DNA from: JAYSFC01 sp041913505
GTDB lineage: Bacteria; Pseudomonadota; Gammaproteobacteria; Burkholderiales; Burkholderiaceae_C
NCBI GenBank assembly: GCA_041913505.1
Contig: JAYSFC010000138.1
Span: 1-9,109, forward strand
Reading direction: 5' to 3'
DNA length: 9,109 bases
Shown: positions 1 to 7,662 of the stretch, in pieces
How positions within the stretch are numbered: the stretch's first letter is position 1
How the letters are laid out: each line of letters begins with the position of its first letter
Translations under genes and position numbers: made by a program
The notes under the pieces: model-generated
The model's input: only the letters and a program-made list of their open reading frames with translations
Told to the model about the DNA's origin: nothing
Database searches by the model: none

Positions 1-276
1 GCAGGCGCCGAGCCCATCGGCAAGTACGTGCCGGGCTACGTGCAGGACATCAACTTTGCTGTGTGGGGCCCGCCCGGCCTGCCCGCACCTGTCCTTGCCA
101 AGGTGAGCGAAGCCATTCGCGTGGCGATGACCGCGCCAGAAATCAAGGAAAGGCTCAATGCGATGGCCATGTCGCCGGCCCATTCCGACCCGGGCAAGCT
201 GGTGAGCATCACCGAGCACGAAGTCGCCAACATCAAGCGCGCGATGGAAGTCGCCACGATCAAGTACGGTGAGTGA
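1..276 (+). CDS. Bug-family (tripartite tricarboxylate transporter) substrate-binding protein, C-terminal part
   Basis: The reading frame is open from the first base and ends in TGA, giving the last 91 residues of a protein whose start lies outside the window. The segment FAVWGPPGLPAPVLAKVSEAI followed by a short helix with EIKERL and a final amphipathic helix is the typical C-terminal lobe of Bug/TctC-type periplasmic binding proteins (usual length about 320 residues). In that family the W-G-x-x-x-P-x-G-x-P-x-P stretch precedes the last helices. Such proteins bind carboxylates in the periplasm and pass them to TctAB-type permeases or to sensory systems. Burkholderiales carry many orphan copies next to acid-catabolism genes, which fits the CoA-activating enzymes downstream. 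The ligand cannot be inferred from this fragment, and the signal peptide and binding loops are not visible. Confidence 0.88.
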   Translation, partial: AGAEPIGKYVPGYVQDINFAVWGPPGLPAPVLAKVSEAIRVAMTAPEIKERLNAMAMSPAHSDPGKLVSITEHEVANIKRAMEVATIKYGE

Positions 277-311
277 GGCACGTGTGAAGTCGCTGGCCCG
301 CGCGCTACGGC

Positions 312-1013
312 ATGGCGGACCTGATCTACAACCACATCACCGTGCGCGTGCCCGGTGAGGAGGGGCACTTCCTCATCAATCCTTTCGGTTTCCTGTACGA
401 AGAGATCACGGCTTCCTGCCTGTTCAAGATCGATCTGGATGGCCGCGTGGTCGAAAGGCCTGATCTGCCCTACGAGGTCAACAGGGCAGGCTTTGTGATT
501 CACAGCGCGGTGCATGCAGCACGACACGATGTGGATTGCGTGATCCACACCCACACGCGCGCAGGCATGGCGGTCTCTGTGATGGAGTGCGGTCTGTTGC
601 CCGCGACCCAGGGCGCTTTGCGCTTTCATGATCGCCTGGCGTACCACGACTTCGAAGGTCCGGCGGTGGACGAAGGCGAGCGCGAGCGCCTGGTGTCGGA
701 CCTGGGCTCGTGCGACGCCATGGTGTTGCGCAACCATGGACTGCTCACTTGCGGTCGCTCGGTGGCTGAAGCATTCCTGCTCATGAATCGGCTGGAGATG
801 GCCTGCCGGGTGCAGATCGATTTCATGGGCGCCAACACGCCGCTTCGATTGCCGACCCCGGACGTGATGACGAAGACCGCACGCGTGCTCGCACCGCCCA
901 CCTTCAGCGGCCGCCAGGGTACTGAAGCGTCTCTGGGCAACTGGAACGGCCAGCGTGAATGGTCCGCCCTGCTGCGCCAGCTCGAGCGAACCGATTCCTC
1001 CTACCAACTCTGA
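312..1013 (+). CDS. class II aldolase/adducin family protein, N-terminus apparently short
   Basis: A 233-residue class II aldolase/adducin fold. Visible signatures are NHITVRVPG (residues 7-15), LINPFGFLYEEIT (21-33), the metal-binding HTH triplet (His79, His81) and NHGLLTCG with the third metal His142. Zinc-dependent members cleave or decarboxylate sugar-phosphate-like substrates; many bacterial paralogues have no assigned substrate. In L-fuculose-1-phosphate aldolase a catalytic Glu lies 19 residues before the first metal His. Here the corresponding stretch reads NRAGF, with no acid, and the SSEW-type phosphate-binding motif is absent, so true aldolase chemistry is doubtful. ATG 312 is used because an in-frame TGA at 285-287 blocks extension, yet relatives normally carry about 20 more residues before the MADLIYNHI-like segment, and no Shine-Dalgarno sequence precedes this ATG. 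The fold is secure; the start, intactness and reaction are not. Confidence 0.82.
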   Translation: MADLIYNHITVRVPGEEGHFLINPFGFLYEEITASCLFKIDLDGRVVERPDLPYEVNRAGFVIHSAVHAARHDVDCVIHTHTRAGMAVSVMECGLLPATQGALRFHDRLAYHDFEGPAVDEGERERLVSDLGSCDAMVLRNHGLLTCGRSVAEAFLLMNRLEMACRVQIDFMGANTPLRLPTPDVMTKTARVLAPPTFSGRQGTEASLGNWNGQREWSALLRQLERTDSSYQL

Positions 1014-1023
1014 ATCTTCACCC

Positions 1024-2292
1024 ATGTTCCTGCTGGACCAGATCGAACGACAACTGCCTCCCGCCCCCGCCCGTGACCCGGCCGCGCCCACCGCGCTCGG
1101 AGGCATCCGGGTTGTCGACTTCAGCCATTTCATTGCCGGTCCCTACGCCACCATGATGCTGGCCGACTTTGGAGCGGACGTGATCAAGATCGAGGCGCCC
1201 GGCAAGGGCGATGATTTCCGGCATTACCCACCGACCGATCCGGCGTTTCCCGCGCAGGGCGCTTCTTTCTTCTTTGCCAACCGCAACAAACGCAGCGTGG
1301 CCCTCGACCTCAAGAACGCCGCGGCGCTCGAGGTGGTGCGTGAGCTCATCGCCACGAGCGACGTGCTGGTGGAGAACTTCTCCACCGGTGTCATGCAGCG
1401 TTTCGGGCTTGATCCTGAAACCTGCCTGGCGCTTAACCCTCGCCTGGTGTATTGCTCGGTGCCGGCCTACAGCCGCGATGGCGAATTCGCCGACCGGCCT
1501 GGCTTTGATCCGGTGGTGCAGGCAGAGAGTGGTTTCATGTCGATGAATGGCCACGCCGACCGCGATGGCGTGCGCGCGCTGTCGCCCGTGATGGACATCG
1601 GCACCTCGCTCATGGTGAGCAACACAGTGCTGGCCGCCCTGATGGCGCGCCACACCACAGGCCGCGGCCAGTACTGCGAGGTGTCGCTGTTCGACAGCGC
1701 CGTGGCGATGCTGGGTTATGCGCCGATGCAATACCTGCTGGGGGGCATCGAGCCGCAGCGCAACGGCAATGTGAGCCCGGATACCTCGCCCTCGGGTGTG
1801 TTCCATTGCACCGACGGCAGCTTCTATGTCAACAGCGGGAACGACAGGATCTTCGAACGCCTGGTGGCAGGGGTGCTGGAACGGCCCGATGTGGCGGCGG
1901 ATCCGCGTTTCAACAACCGCGTCGGGCGCAACGCGCACCGGGATGCGCTGTTTCCCATCCTGGAAGAGGCCTTTGCAAAAAAGCCCTGGGCCCATTGGCG
2001 TGCCAAGTTCCGCGAAGCAGGCATTCCCAGCGGGCAGGTGCGCTCGGTGCCGCAGGCGCTGGCGTCTGCAGAGGTGTCGGCGCGAGGTCTCGTCACCCGG
2101 ATTCCCCATCCCGAGGCGGGGTGGGTGCCCAACCTGACACCCCCGGCCCGCCTGAAAGATACCCCGGTGGTGGACCCCGTGCCGGCTCCCCGACTGGGCC
2201 AGCACACTCAGGATGTGCTGAAGGAAGTGCTCGGTTTCGACGATCAGCGCATCGCGCAGTTGAAGGCGGCCGGCGCATTCGGGGCGGGGTGA
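1024..2292 (+). CDS. class III (CaiB/BaiF) CoA transferase
   Basis: A 422-residue CoA transferase of the formyl-CoA transferase/CaiB/BaiF class, which moves CoA from an acyl-CoA donor to a free carboxylate through an aspartyl-anhydride intermediate. Evidence: GIRVVDFSHFIAGPYATMMLADFGADVIKIE (residues 27-57) is the N-terminal Rossmann half with the bound-CoA motifs; RNKRSVALDLK (87-97); ENFSTGVMQRFGL (117-129); ALSPVMDIGTSL with Asp191 where the catalytic Asp of formyl-CoA transferase lies; TTGRGQ (211-216); then the small domain. The residue before Asp162 in PGFD is Phe, where racemases of this fold have the catalytic His of GHD, so transferase rather than racemase. ATG 1024 is chosen because homology begins shortly after it; an upstream GTG at 955 would only add residues read out of frame across the aldolase end. 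It starts 10 nt after the aldolase stop and ends 3 nt before the acyl-CoA synthetase, so co-transcription is likely. Substrates unknown. Confidence 0.93.
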   Translation: MFLLDQIERQLPPAPARDPAAPTALGGIRVVDFSHFIAGPYATMMLADFGADVIKIEAPGKGDDFRHYPPTDPAFPAQGASFFFANRNKRSVALDLKNAAALEVVRELIATSDVLVENFSTGVMQRFGLDPETCLALNPRLVYCSVPAYSRDGEFADRPGFDPVVQAESGFMSMNGHADRDGVRALSPVMDIGTSLMVSNTVLAALMARHTTGRGQYCEVSLFDSAVAMLGYAPMQYLLGGIEPQRNGNVSPDTSPSGVFHCTDGSFYVNSGNDRIFERLVAGVLERPDVAADPRFNNRVGRNAHRDALFPILEEAFAKKPWAHWRAKFREAGIPSGQVRSVPQALASAEVSARGLVTRIPHPEAGWVPNLTPPARLKDTPVVDPVPAPRLGQHTQDVLKEVLGFDDQRIAQLKAAGAFGAG

Positions 2293-2295
2293 TCC

Positions 2296-4314
2296 ATGCC
2301 GGAACTCTCCACACTTTTCAACCCCAGGTCGGTGGTGCTGGTCGGTGCGACCGACCGCTCCACCTGGTCGAAGATGGCCTTCGACAACCTGCGTCTTCTG
2401 GGCTTCCAGGGCCGGGTGCACCTCGTCAGTCGCAGTGGTGGCAGCGCACACGGGCAGCCCACTTTTACGTCCGTCATGGAGATCGGCGAGCCCGTGGATG
2501 TGGCGCTCCTCATGCTGCCGATTGCTGCGATGAACGATGCCCTGCGAGATCTCGGGGCGGCAGGCATCACCAGTGCGGTGGTGCTTGCTGGCGGCTTTGC
2601 CGAGACAGGTCCCGAGGGCCGCGCGCTGCAGGACGAGATGGTGGCAACCGCGCGGTCCCTGGGCATCCGCCTGCTGGGCCCCAACTGCCTGGGCTTCATC
2701 AACTTCACGACCGGCGCGGTGTGCTGGACGGGCGCGCACCAGCACGGCGTAGGCATGAACGTGGTCGCCGCCACCGGCAACGAGGCCGTCCTGGGACTGG
2801 CCGATGTGGTGGATTACCTGGTGGACGATCCCGCCACGCGCGTGATCACGGTGTTTGCCGAGTCCGTTCGTGATACCGCCTTGCTGACACACGCGGCCAG
2901 GCGCGCGCTGCGCGTGGGCAAACCCATCGTGCTACTCAAGGTAGGTCGCTCAGAGATCACGGTTCAGGCGGCGCAGTCGCATACCGGTTCTCTGGTGGGC
3001 GATGACAGCGTGTTTGACGGCGTGTGCCAACAGTTGGGTCTTGTGCGCGTGCGCTCCATCGAGGAATTGATGTTCACCGCGGCGCTGCTCGAAAAGACAG
3101 GCGTTCTGCAGGGTGAAGGCGTGGCCGTGTTGTCGGCCTCGGGTGGCATGGGCGAACTCGCTGCCGACTACGCGGATCTTGAAGGCGTGGACCTGCCCAG
3201 GCTGGCGGCGGGCACGCTGGCAGCGCTCTCGTCCACGCTGCCGCCCATGGCCACGCCGGCCAACCCACTGGACCTGACCGGTGCAGTCGTCAACAAGCCG
3301 GAGCTCTTTCTGGACTGCATGCAGGCGCTGGAGCAGGACCCTGCCGTGTCGGTGCTGGTCTGCGTGTTCGACGTGCCGACCGACCTGAACAACGATTGGG
3401 CGCCCTTTGCGGTGGGCTCGCTGCAGGCCATCGGTCGCTTCAAGCCTGAGGGGCGGGTTCGGTTTCTCGCCATCAGCAACACGGTGAAATACGTTTCCGA
3501 TCGCAGCCGGGCGGAGGTCGAGGCGGCGGGCATGCCGTATCTGCCGTGCGGCCTGGACGTGGGCATGAAGGCCCTGCGCCACGCGCTGCGCTGGTCCGCC
3601 TGGCAGCGCGAAGGTGCAGGTGCAGCCTCGACACCGCCTGCCCATGTGGCCACGCCCGCCTGCCTGCCCACCTCCGAGGCTGAGAGCATGGCCTACCTGG
3701 CCGGAGCTGGCGTGGTGGTGGTGCCTCAGGTGCTGGCGGCCAGCGAGGCCATGGCGGCGTCCGCCGCTGCCGCCATGGGCGGCCCGGTGGTGCTCAAGAT
3801 CGCCTCGCCGGACATTGCGCACAAGACCGAGGTGGGCGGCGTGCTGCTCAACCTGCAGGGTGACGCGGCCGTGGCCGAAGGCTTTCGCCGCATCGTGTCG
3901 TCGGCACAGAGCGCTCTGCCTGAGGCGCGACTGGACGGTGTCGTCGTGTCCCCCATGCGGCGCGGTGGCGTGGAACTCTTTGTCGGCGTTCGCCGCGATG
4001 AGCAATGGGGCCATGTGATGGCGCTCGGCCTGGGCGGGGTGTGGATCGAGGCGCTGAAGGATGTCAGCCTGCGGGTGTTGCCAGTCTCGCCCGCTGAAGT
4101 CCGACGCATGGTGACCGAATTGCGCGGCGCCAGCCTGCTGGATGGCTTTCGCGGGGCGACCCCGGTGAATCTTGACGAACTCGCGCGCATGGTCTCGCGC
4201 ATCGGTGATGCAGCACTTGCGCTGGGGGACACGCTGGACACCCTGGAGGTCAATCCCCTGCTGGCCGAGGGTGATCGCATCGAGGCGCTCGACGCGCTGG
4301 CGACTTACCGCTGA
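2296..4314 (+). CDS. ADP-forming acyl-CoA synthetase (acetate--CoA ligase family), with apparent internal deletion
   Basis: A 672-residue fused alpha/beta NDP-forming acyl-CoA synthetase, which makes acyl-CoA from acid, CoA and ATP with release of ADP and phosphate (reversible). Order: CoA-binding domain (about 1-135; LFNPRSVVLVGATDRSTW, LGPNCLGFINF); succinyl-CoA-synthetase-like flavodoxin domain with QSHTGSLVGDD, in which His229 is the expected phosphohistidine; a second ligase-CoA domain with SASGGMGELAADYA (280-293) and PANPLDLTGA (321-330); and a C-terminal ATP-grasp domain (about 460-672) with VVLKIASPDIAHKTEVGG (His509), MALGLGGVWIE and EVNPLL. Between WTGA (about 144-147) and HQHGVGMN the roughly 28 residues containing the SQSG phosphate loop and following helix are missing, in frame, compared with the family as I remember it (usual length about 700). 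If so, phosphoryl transfer is probably impaired. No C-terminal GNAT domain. The start ATG lies 3 nt after the CoA transferase stop. Confidence 0.9.
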   Translation: MPELSTLFNPRSVVLVGATDRSTWSKMAFDNLRLLGFQGRVHLVSRSGGSAHGQPTFTSVMEIGEPVDVALLMLPIAAMNDALRDLGAAGITSAVVLAGGFAETGPEGRALQDEMVATARSLGIRLLGPNCLGFINFTTGAVCWTGAHQHGVGMNVVAATGNEAVLGLADVVDYLVDDPATRVITVFAESVRDTALLTHAARRALRVGKPIVLLKVGRSEITVQAAQSHTGSLVGDDSVFDGVCQQLGLVRVRSIEELMFTAALLEKTGVLQGEGVAVLSASGGMGELAADYADLEGVDLPRLAAGTLAALSSTLPPMATPANPLDLTGAVVNKPELFLDCMQALEQDPAVSVLVCVFDVPTDLNNDWAPFAVGSLQAIGRFKPEGRVRFLAISNTVKYVSDRSRAEVEAAGMPYLPCGLDVGMKALRHALRWSAWQREGAGAASTPPAHVATPACLPTSEAESMAYLAGAGVVVVPQVLAASEAMAASAAAAMGGPVVLKIASPDIAHKTEVGGVLLNLQGDAAVAEGFRRIVSSAQSALPEARLDGVVVSPMRRGGVELFVGVRRDEQWGHVMALGLGGVWIEALKDVSLRVLPVSPAEVRRMVTELRGASLLDGFRGATPVNLDELARMVSRIGDAALALGDTLDTLEVNPLLAEGDRIEALDALATYR

Positions 4315-4343
4315 AGATTGACCGATACCCGCGGCCAACGACT

Positions 4344-4348
4344 GGAGA
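4344..4348 (+). promoter_or_regulatory. Shine-Dalgarno sequence fixing the aldo/keto reductase start
   Basis: GGAGA lies 5 nt before ATG 4354. It favours that start over the in-frame TTG at 4318, whose extra 12 residues (TDTRGQ...) do not resemble the family's N-terminus. Confidence 0.7.
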
Positions 4349-4353
4349 CTTGC

Positions 4354-5334
4354 ATGGAATATGTTCGACTGGGCCGAACCGGCCTCAAGGTGTCCCGCCT
4401 CTGCCTGGGTTGCATGACCTATGGCGAGCCCAAGCGTGGCGCACACGAGTGGACGCTGAACGAAGAAGCCAGCCGGCCGCTGCTGCGCCAGGCGTTCGAA
4501 GCGGGCATCAACTTCTTCGACACGGCCAACATCTATTCCGATGGCACCAGCGAGGAGTTCCTGGGTCGCGCCGTGCGGGAGTTCTCTCGGCGTGAGGACG
4601 TGGTCATTGCCACCAAGCTCAACAGCCCGATGCGCAAGGACCCGAACGCGGCCGGCCTCTCGCGCAAGGCGGTGATGACCGAGATCGACGCCAGCCTCAA
4701 GCGCCTCGGCACCGACCACGTGGACCTCTACCAGATTCACCGGTTTGACTACACCACGCCGATCGAGGAAACGCTGGAAGCGCTGCACGACGTGGTCAAG
4801 GCAGGCAAGGCGCGCTACATCGGTGCTTCGTCGATGTACGCGTACCAGTTCTGCAAGGCGCTCTATCTGGCTGATCGCCACGGCTGGACGCGCTTCGTCT
4901 CCATGCAGAACCACTACAACCTGCTCTACCGCGAGGAAGAGCGCGAGATGCTGCGTCTGTGCGCAGAAGAGGGCGTGGGTGTGATCCCGTGGAGCCCGCT
5001 CGCGCGTGGCCGGCTCACGCGCGACTTCGACGAGACCACCTTCCGGACCGAGACCGACCAGTACGGCAAGGGCCTGCACAAGGGCCTGGGCGAAGCCGAT
5101 CGTCGCGTGATCGATGCCGTGGCGCAGGTGGCGGCGGCGCGGGGCGTGCCGCGCGCGCAGGTGGCCCTGGCCTGGGTGGCCAGCCGACCAGGCGTCACGG
5201 CGCCCATCGTTGGCGCCTCGAAAGCGGGGCACCTGCAGGATGCCGTGGCCGCGCTGTCGATCGAGCTCACGCCGGAAGAAGTGGCCACCCTGGAAGCGCC
5301 CTACATTCCGCACGCCGTGGCCGGCTTTGCGTGA
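4354..5334 (+). CDS. aldo/keto reductase
   Basis: A complete 326-residue NADPH-dependent aldo/keto reductase (TIM barrel, cytoplasmic), of the subgroup that includes E. coli YajO-like proteins. It begins MEYVRLGRTGLKVSRLCLGC as expected. The catalytic tetrad is visible: Asp56 and Tyr61 in FFDTANIYSDG, Lys88 in VVIATKL, and His129 in YQIHRFD. YIGASSMYAYQF, SMQNHYNLLYREEE and VIPWSPLARGRL line the barrel, and PIVGASKAGHLQDAV is the C-terminal NADP-phosphate-binding region. Family members reduce aldehydes or ketones to alcohols with broad specificity. It follows the acyl-CoA synthetase by 39 nt with its own ribosome binding site, and the next promoter begins over its last codons, so it looks like the last gene of the first transcription unit. 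It may reduce an aldehyde released by the pathway, but that is inference. Confidence 0.93.
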   Translation: MEYVRLGRTGLKVSRLCLGCMTYGEPKRGAHEWTLNEEASRPLLRQAFEAGINFFDTANIYSDGTSEEFLGRAVREFSRREDVVIATKLNSPMRKDPNAAGLSRKAVMTEIDASLKRLGTDHVDLYQIHRFDYTTPIEETLEALHDVVKAGKARYIGASSMYAYQFCKALYLADRHGWTRFVSMQNHYNLLYREEEREMLRLCAEEGVGVIPWSPLARGRLTRDFDETTFRTETDQYGKGLHKGLGEADRRVIDAVAQVAAARGVPRAQVALAWVASRPGVTAPIVGASKAGHLQDAVAALSIELTPEEVATLEAPYIPHAVAGFA

Positions 5335-5354
5335 AGGGAACATCGGCCTATAAT
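5327..5354 (+). promoter_or_regulatory. sigma70-type promoter of the downstream operon
   Basis: A perfect -10 box TATAAT lies at 5349-5354. A weak -35 candidate TTGCGT (5327-5332, three of six matches, 16-nt spacer) overlaps the end of the reductase gene. Expected transcription start is about 5361. Such a consensus -10 in GC-rich DNA, at the only sizeable gap between the two gene blocks, makes a promoter likely; the weak -35 leaves room for an activator. Confidence 0.62.
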
Positions 5355-5365
5355 GGTATGACCAT
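5353..5365. promoter_or_regulatory. GntR/FadR-type operator palindrome
   Basis: ATGGT-ATG-ACCAT is a perfect inverted repeat with a 3-nt centre. The core TGGT-N3-ACCA (5354-5364) matches the operator pattern known for FadR-subfamily GntR regulators, which usually repress acid catabolism genes and release on binding a carboxylate or acyl-CoA. It overlaps the last bases of the -10 box and the predicted transcription start, so bound protein would block RNA polymerase. The regulator gene itself is not in this window. Confidence 0.62.
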
Positions 5366-5375
5366 TGAATCTGAC

Positions 5376-5380
5376 GGAGG
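5376..5380 (+). promoter_or_regulatory. Shine-Dalgarno sequence of the 85-aa gene
   Basis: GGAGG, a full match to the anti-Shine-Dalgarno core, lies 6 nt before ATG 5387. This is the strongest ribosome binding site in the window and supports the small gene being real. Confidence 0.78.
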
Positions 5381-5386
5381 CCTGCG

Positions 5387-5644
5387 ATGCTGAACAAGAC
5401 CATTCCCGAACGCGTGTTCCAGGTGAAGGACGCCAGCGGCCGCCAGTACAAGGTGACGCGCTACGCCTGGATGGAAAGCGAGGCCGATGAAGCGGCGTCG
5501 GCGCAGTGGCGCGAAACCTGGCATCTGCTGATGACCGAGAACGGGGGGTTCCTGGACCCCGTGGGCGATGGCCGGTATGTGATCGACGGCACCGGCACCG
5601 TGGTGGAGCCGATCGAAGGCGAGACCGCTGCGCAACCCGCCTGA
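5387..5644 (+). CDS. 85-residue protein of unknown function
   Basis: I do not recognise this protein. It is 85 residues, soluble and acidic in its second half, with no signal peptide, membrane segment or cysteines. Its layout is an N-terminal stretch MLNKTIPERVFQVKDASGR that could form beta strands, then YKVTRYAWMESEADEAAS, a Trp-rich helix (QWRETWHLLM, about residues 38-47), and a beta-rich end with GDGRYVIDGTGTVVEP. It is the first gene behind the putative regulated promoter, has the window's best ribosome binding site and ends 9 nt before the alpha/beta hydrolase, so it is very probably translated. A small accessory or regulatory subunit, or a stand-alone binding domain, would fit; nothing in the sequence decides. 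Confidence 0.8.
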   Translation: MLNKTIPERVFQVKDASGRQYKVTRYAWMESEADEAASAQWRETWHLLMTENGGFLDPVGDGRYVIDGTGTVVEPIEGETAAQPA

Positions 5645-5653
5645 GCGCGGCGC

Positions 5654-6516
5654 ATGCCCACCACACGGGACATCCACTTCCACAGTGGGCCGCGCCTGAA
5701 GCTCTCGGGGCGGCTCTACCTGCCTGATTCCGCGCGCGACCTGCATGCCGGCGCCGTGTTCTGCCACGGCTTCGGCGGCGTGAAGGAGGGCACGCCCGTG
5801 GGTCTGTGCACCGCGCTCGCCGAGGCGGGCTACACCATGCTGAGTTTCGACTATCGCGGCTTCGGCGCCAGCGAAGGCGAGCGAGCGCTGCTGCTGCCGC
5901 AGGAGCAGGCGGACGACGCGGTGGCCGCCCTCGAATACCTTGCCACGCAGGTGCCCGGCTTGGACCCGCAACGCATCGGCCTCTATGGCACCAGCTTTGG
6001 TGCCGGCATTGCCGCGCTGGCGGCGGTGCGCAGCCCGCGCCCGCGTGCGCTGGTCGCGTCGGTGGGTGTGATGTCGGGCAGCAACTGGATGCGCAGCGTG
6101 CACCGCTGGTACGAGTTTCGCGCCATCCAGCGCCGTGCGCTCTCTGCCATCGCACACAAGGCCGCCACGGGAGAGATCGAACTGTGCGAACGCCTGGACA
6201 TCATGTCGCCCGAGCCCGAATCGCTGGTGCGCTACGCCGAGACCACGCCGATCTCGATGGAGACCGTGTGGCACCTCCTGCACCACGAACCGGTCGACCA
6301 CGCCCACCGGCTCACCATGCCCGTCTTCCTCTTCGGCGCCGATGACGACACCGTGGTGCCGTGCGACCAGACGCGCCAGTTCTTCGACCGTGTGACCAGC
6401 GAGAAGCAGATGGAAATCTTTCCCGCCGGCAACCACTGGGTGGTGTACGACGAGGCGCTGCCGCGCGTGGCCGAGGTCACGGCCGCGTGGTTCGCCAGAC
6501 ACATGGGTCTTTCGAC

Positions 6517-6520
<4 letters not shown>
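5654..6520 (+). CDS. alpha/beta hydrolase
   Basis: A 288-residue alpha/beta hydrolase. The oxyanion-hole region is FCHGFGGVKEG (36-46), the strand-turn FDYRGFGASEGE follows (65-76), the nucleophile elbow GTSFGAG carries Ser114, the acid is probably Asp231 in FGADDDTVVP, and His261 in GNHWVVYDEA completes the triad. About 60 residues between Ser and acid (roughly 140-215) form a helical cap. Homologues annotated as dienelactone-hydrolase-like or S9-type hydrolases split esters or thioesters; the substrate is unknown. There is no signal peptide, so it is presumably cytoplasmic. The start ATG lies 9 nt after the 85-aa gene. The stop overlaps the racemase start by 4 nt (ATGA at 6517-6520), implying coupled translation. 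In this locus it may release an acid from an ester before CoA activation (inference). Confidence 0.9.

Positions 6521-7658
<1,138 letters not shown>

Positions 7659-7662
<4 letters not shown>

Noticed and set aside
955..1023. Earlier GTG start for the CoA transferase
   Set aside because: The added 23 residues are the aldolase end read in another frame, Ser/Pro-rich and unlike the family; ATG 1024 fits better even though it lacks a clear Shine-Dalgarno sequence.
2422..2457. VSRSGGSAHG in the synthetase (residues 44-53) as a displaced SQSG phosphate loop
   Set aside because: It sits where relatives have the VNPRGG-x-x-x-G turn of the CoA-binding domain, about 100 residues before the expected loop, so it does not replace the missing segment.
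1018..2892. A 624-codon minus-strand frame opposite the CoA transferase
   Set aside because: It mirrors the codon bias of the plus-strand gene, has no domain or ribosome binding site support, and crosses two real genes.
4315..4353. Possible promoter in the gap before the aldo/keto reductase
   Set aside because: No -10 or -35 resemblance; only the ribosome binding site is convincing.
5335..5348. Terminator after the aldo/keto reductase
   Set aside because: No stem-loop or T-run is present in the 14 nt before the -10 box, so the first unit may read through into the second.
2950..5451. A very long stop-free frame on the minus strand (833 codons) opposite the synthetase and reductase
   Set aside because: It is composed of low-complexity His/Arg/Gly/Ala/Gln-rich sequence with no recognisable domain, and the plus strand carries clear conserved enzymes. 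Long antisense frames are expected in GC-rich coding DNA.
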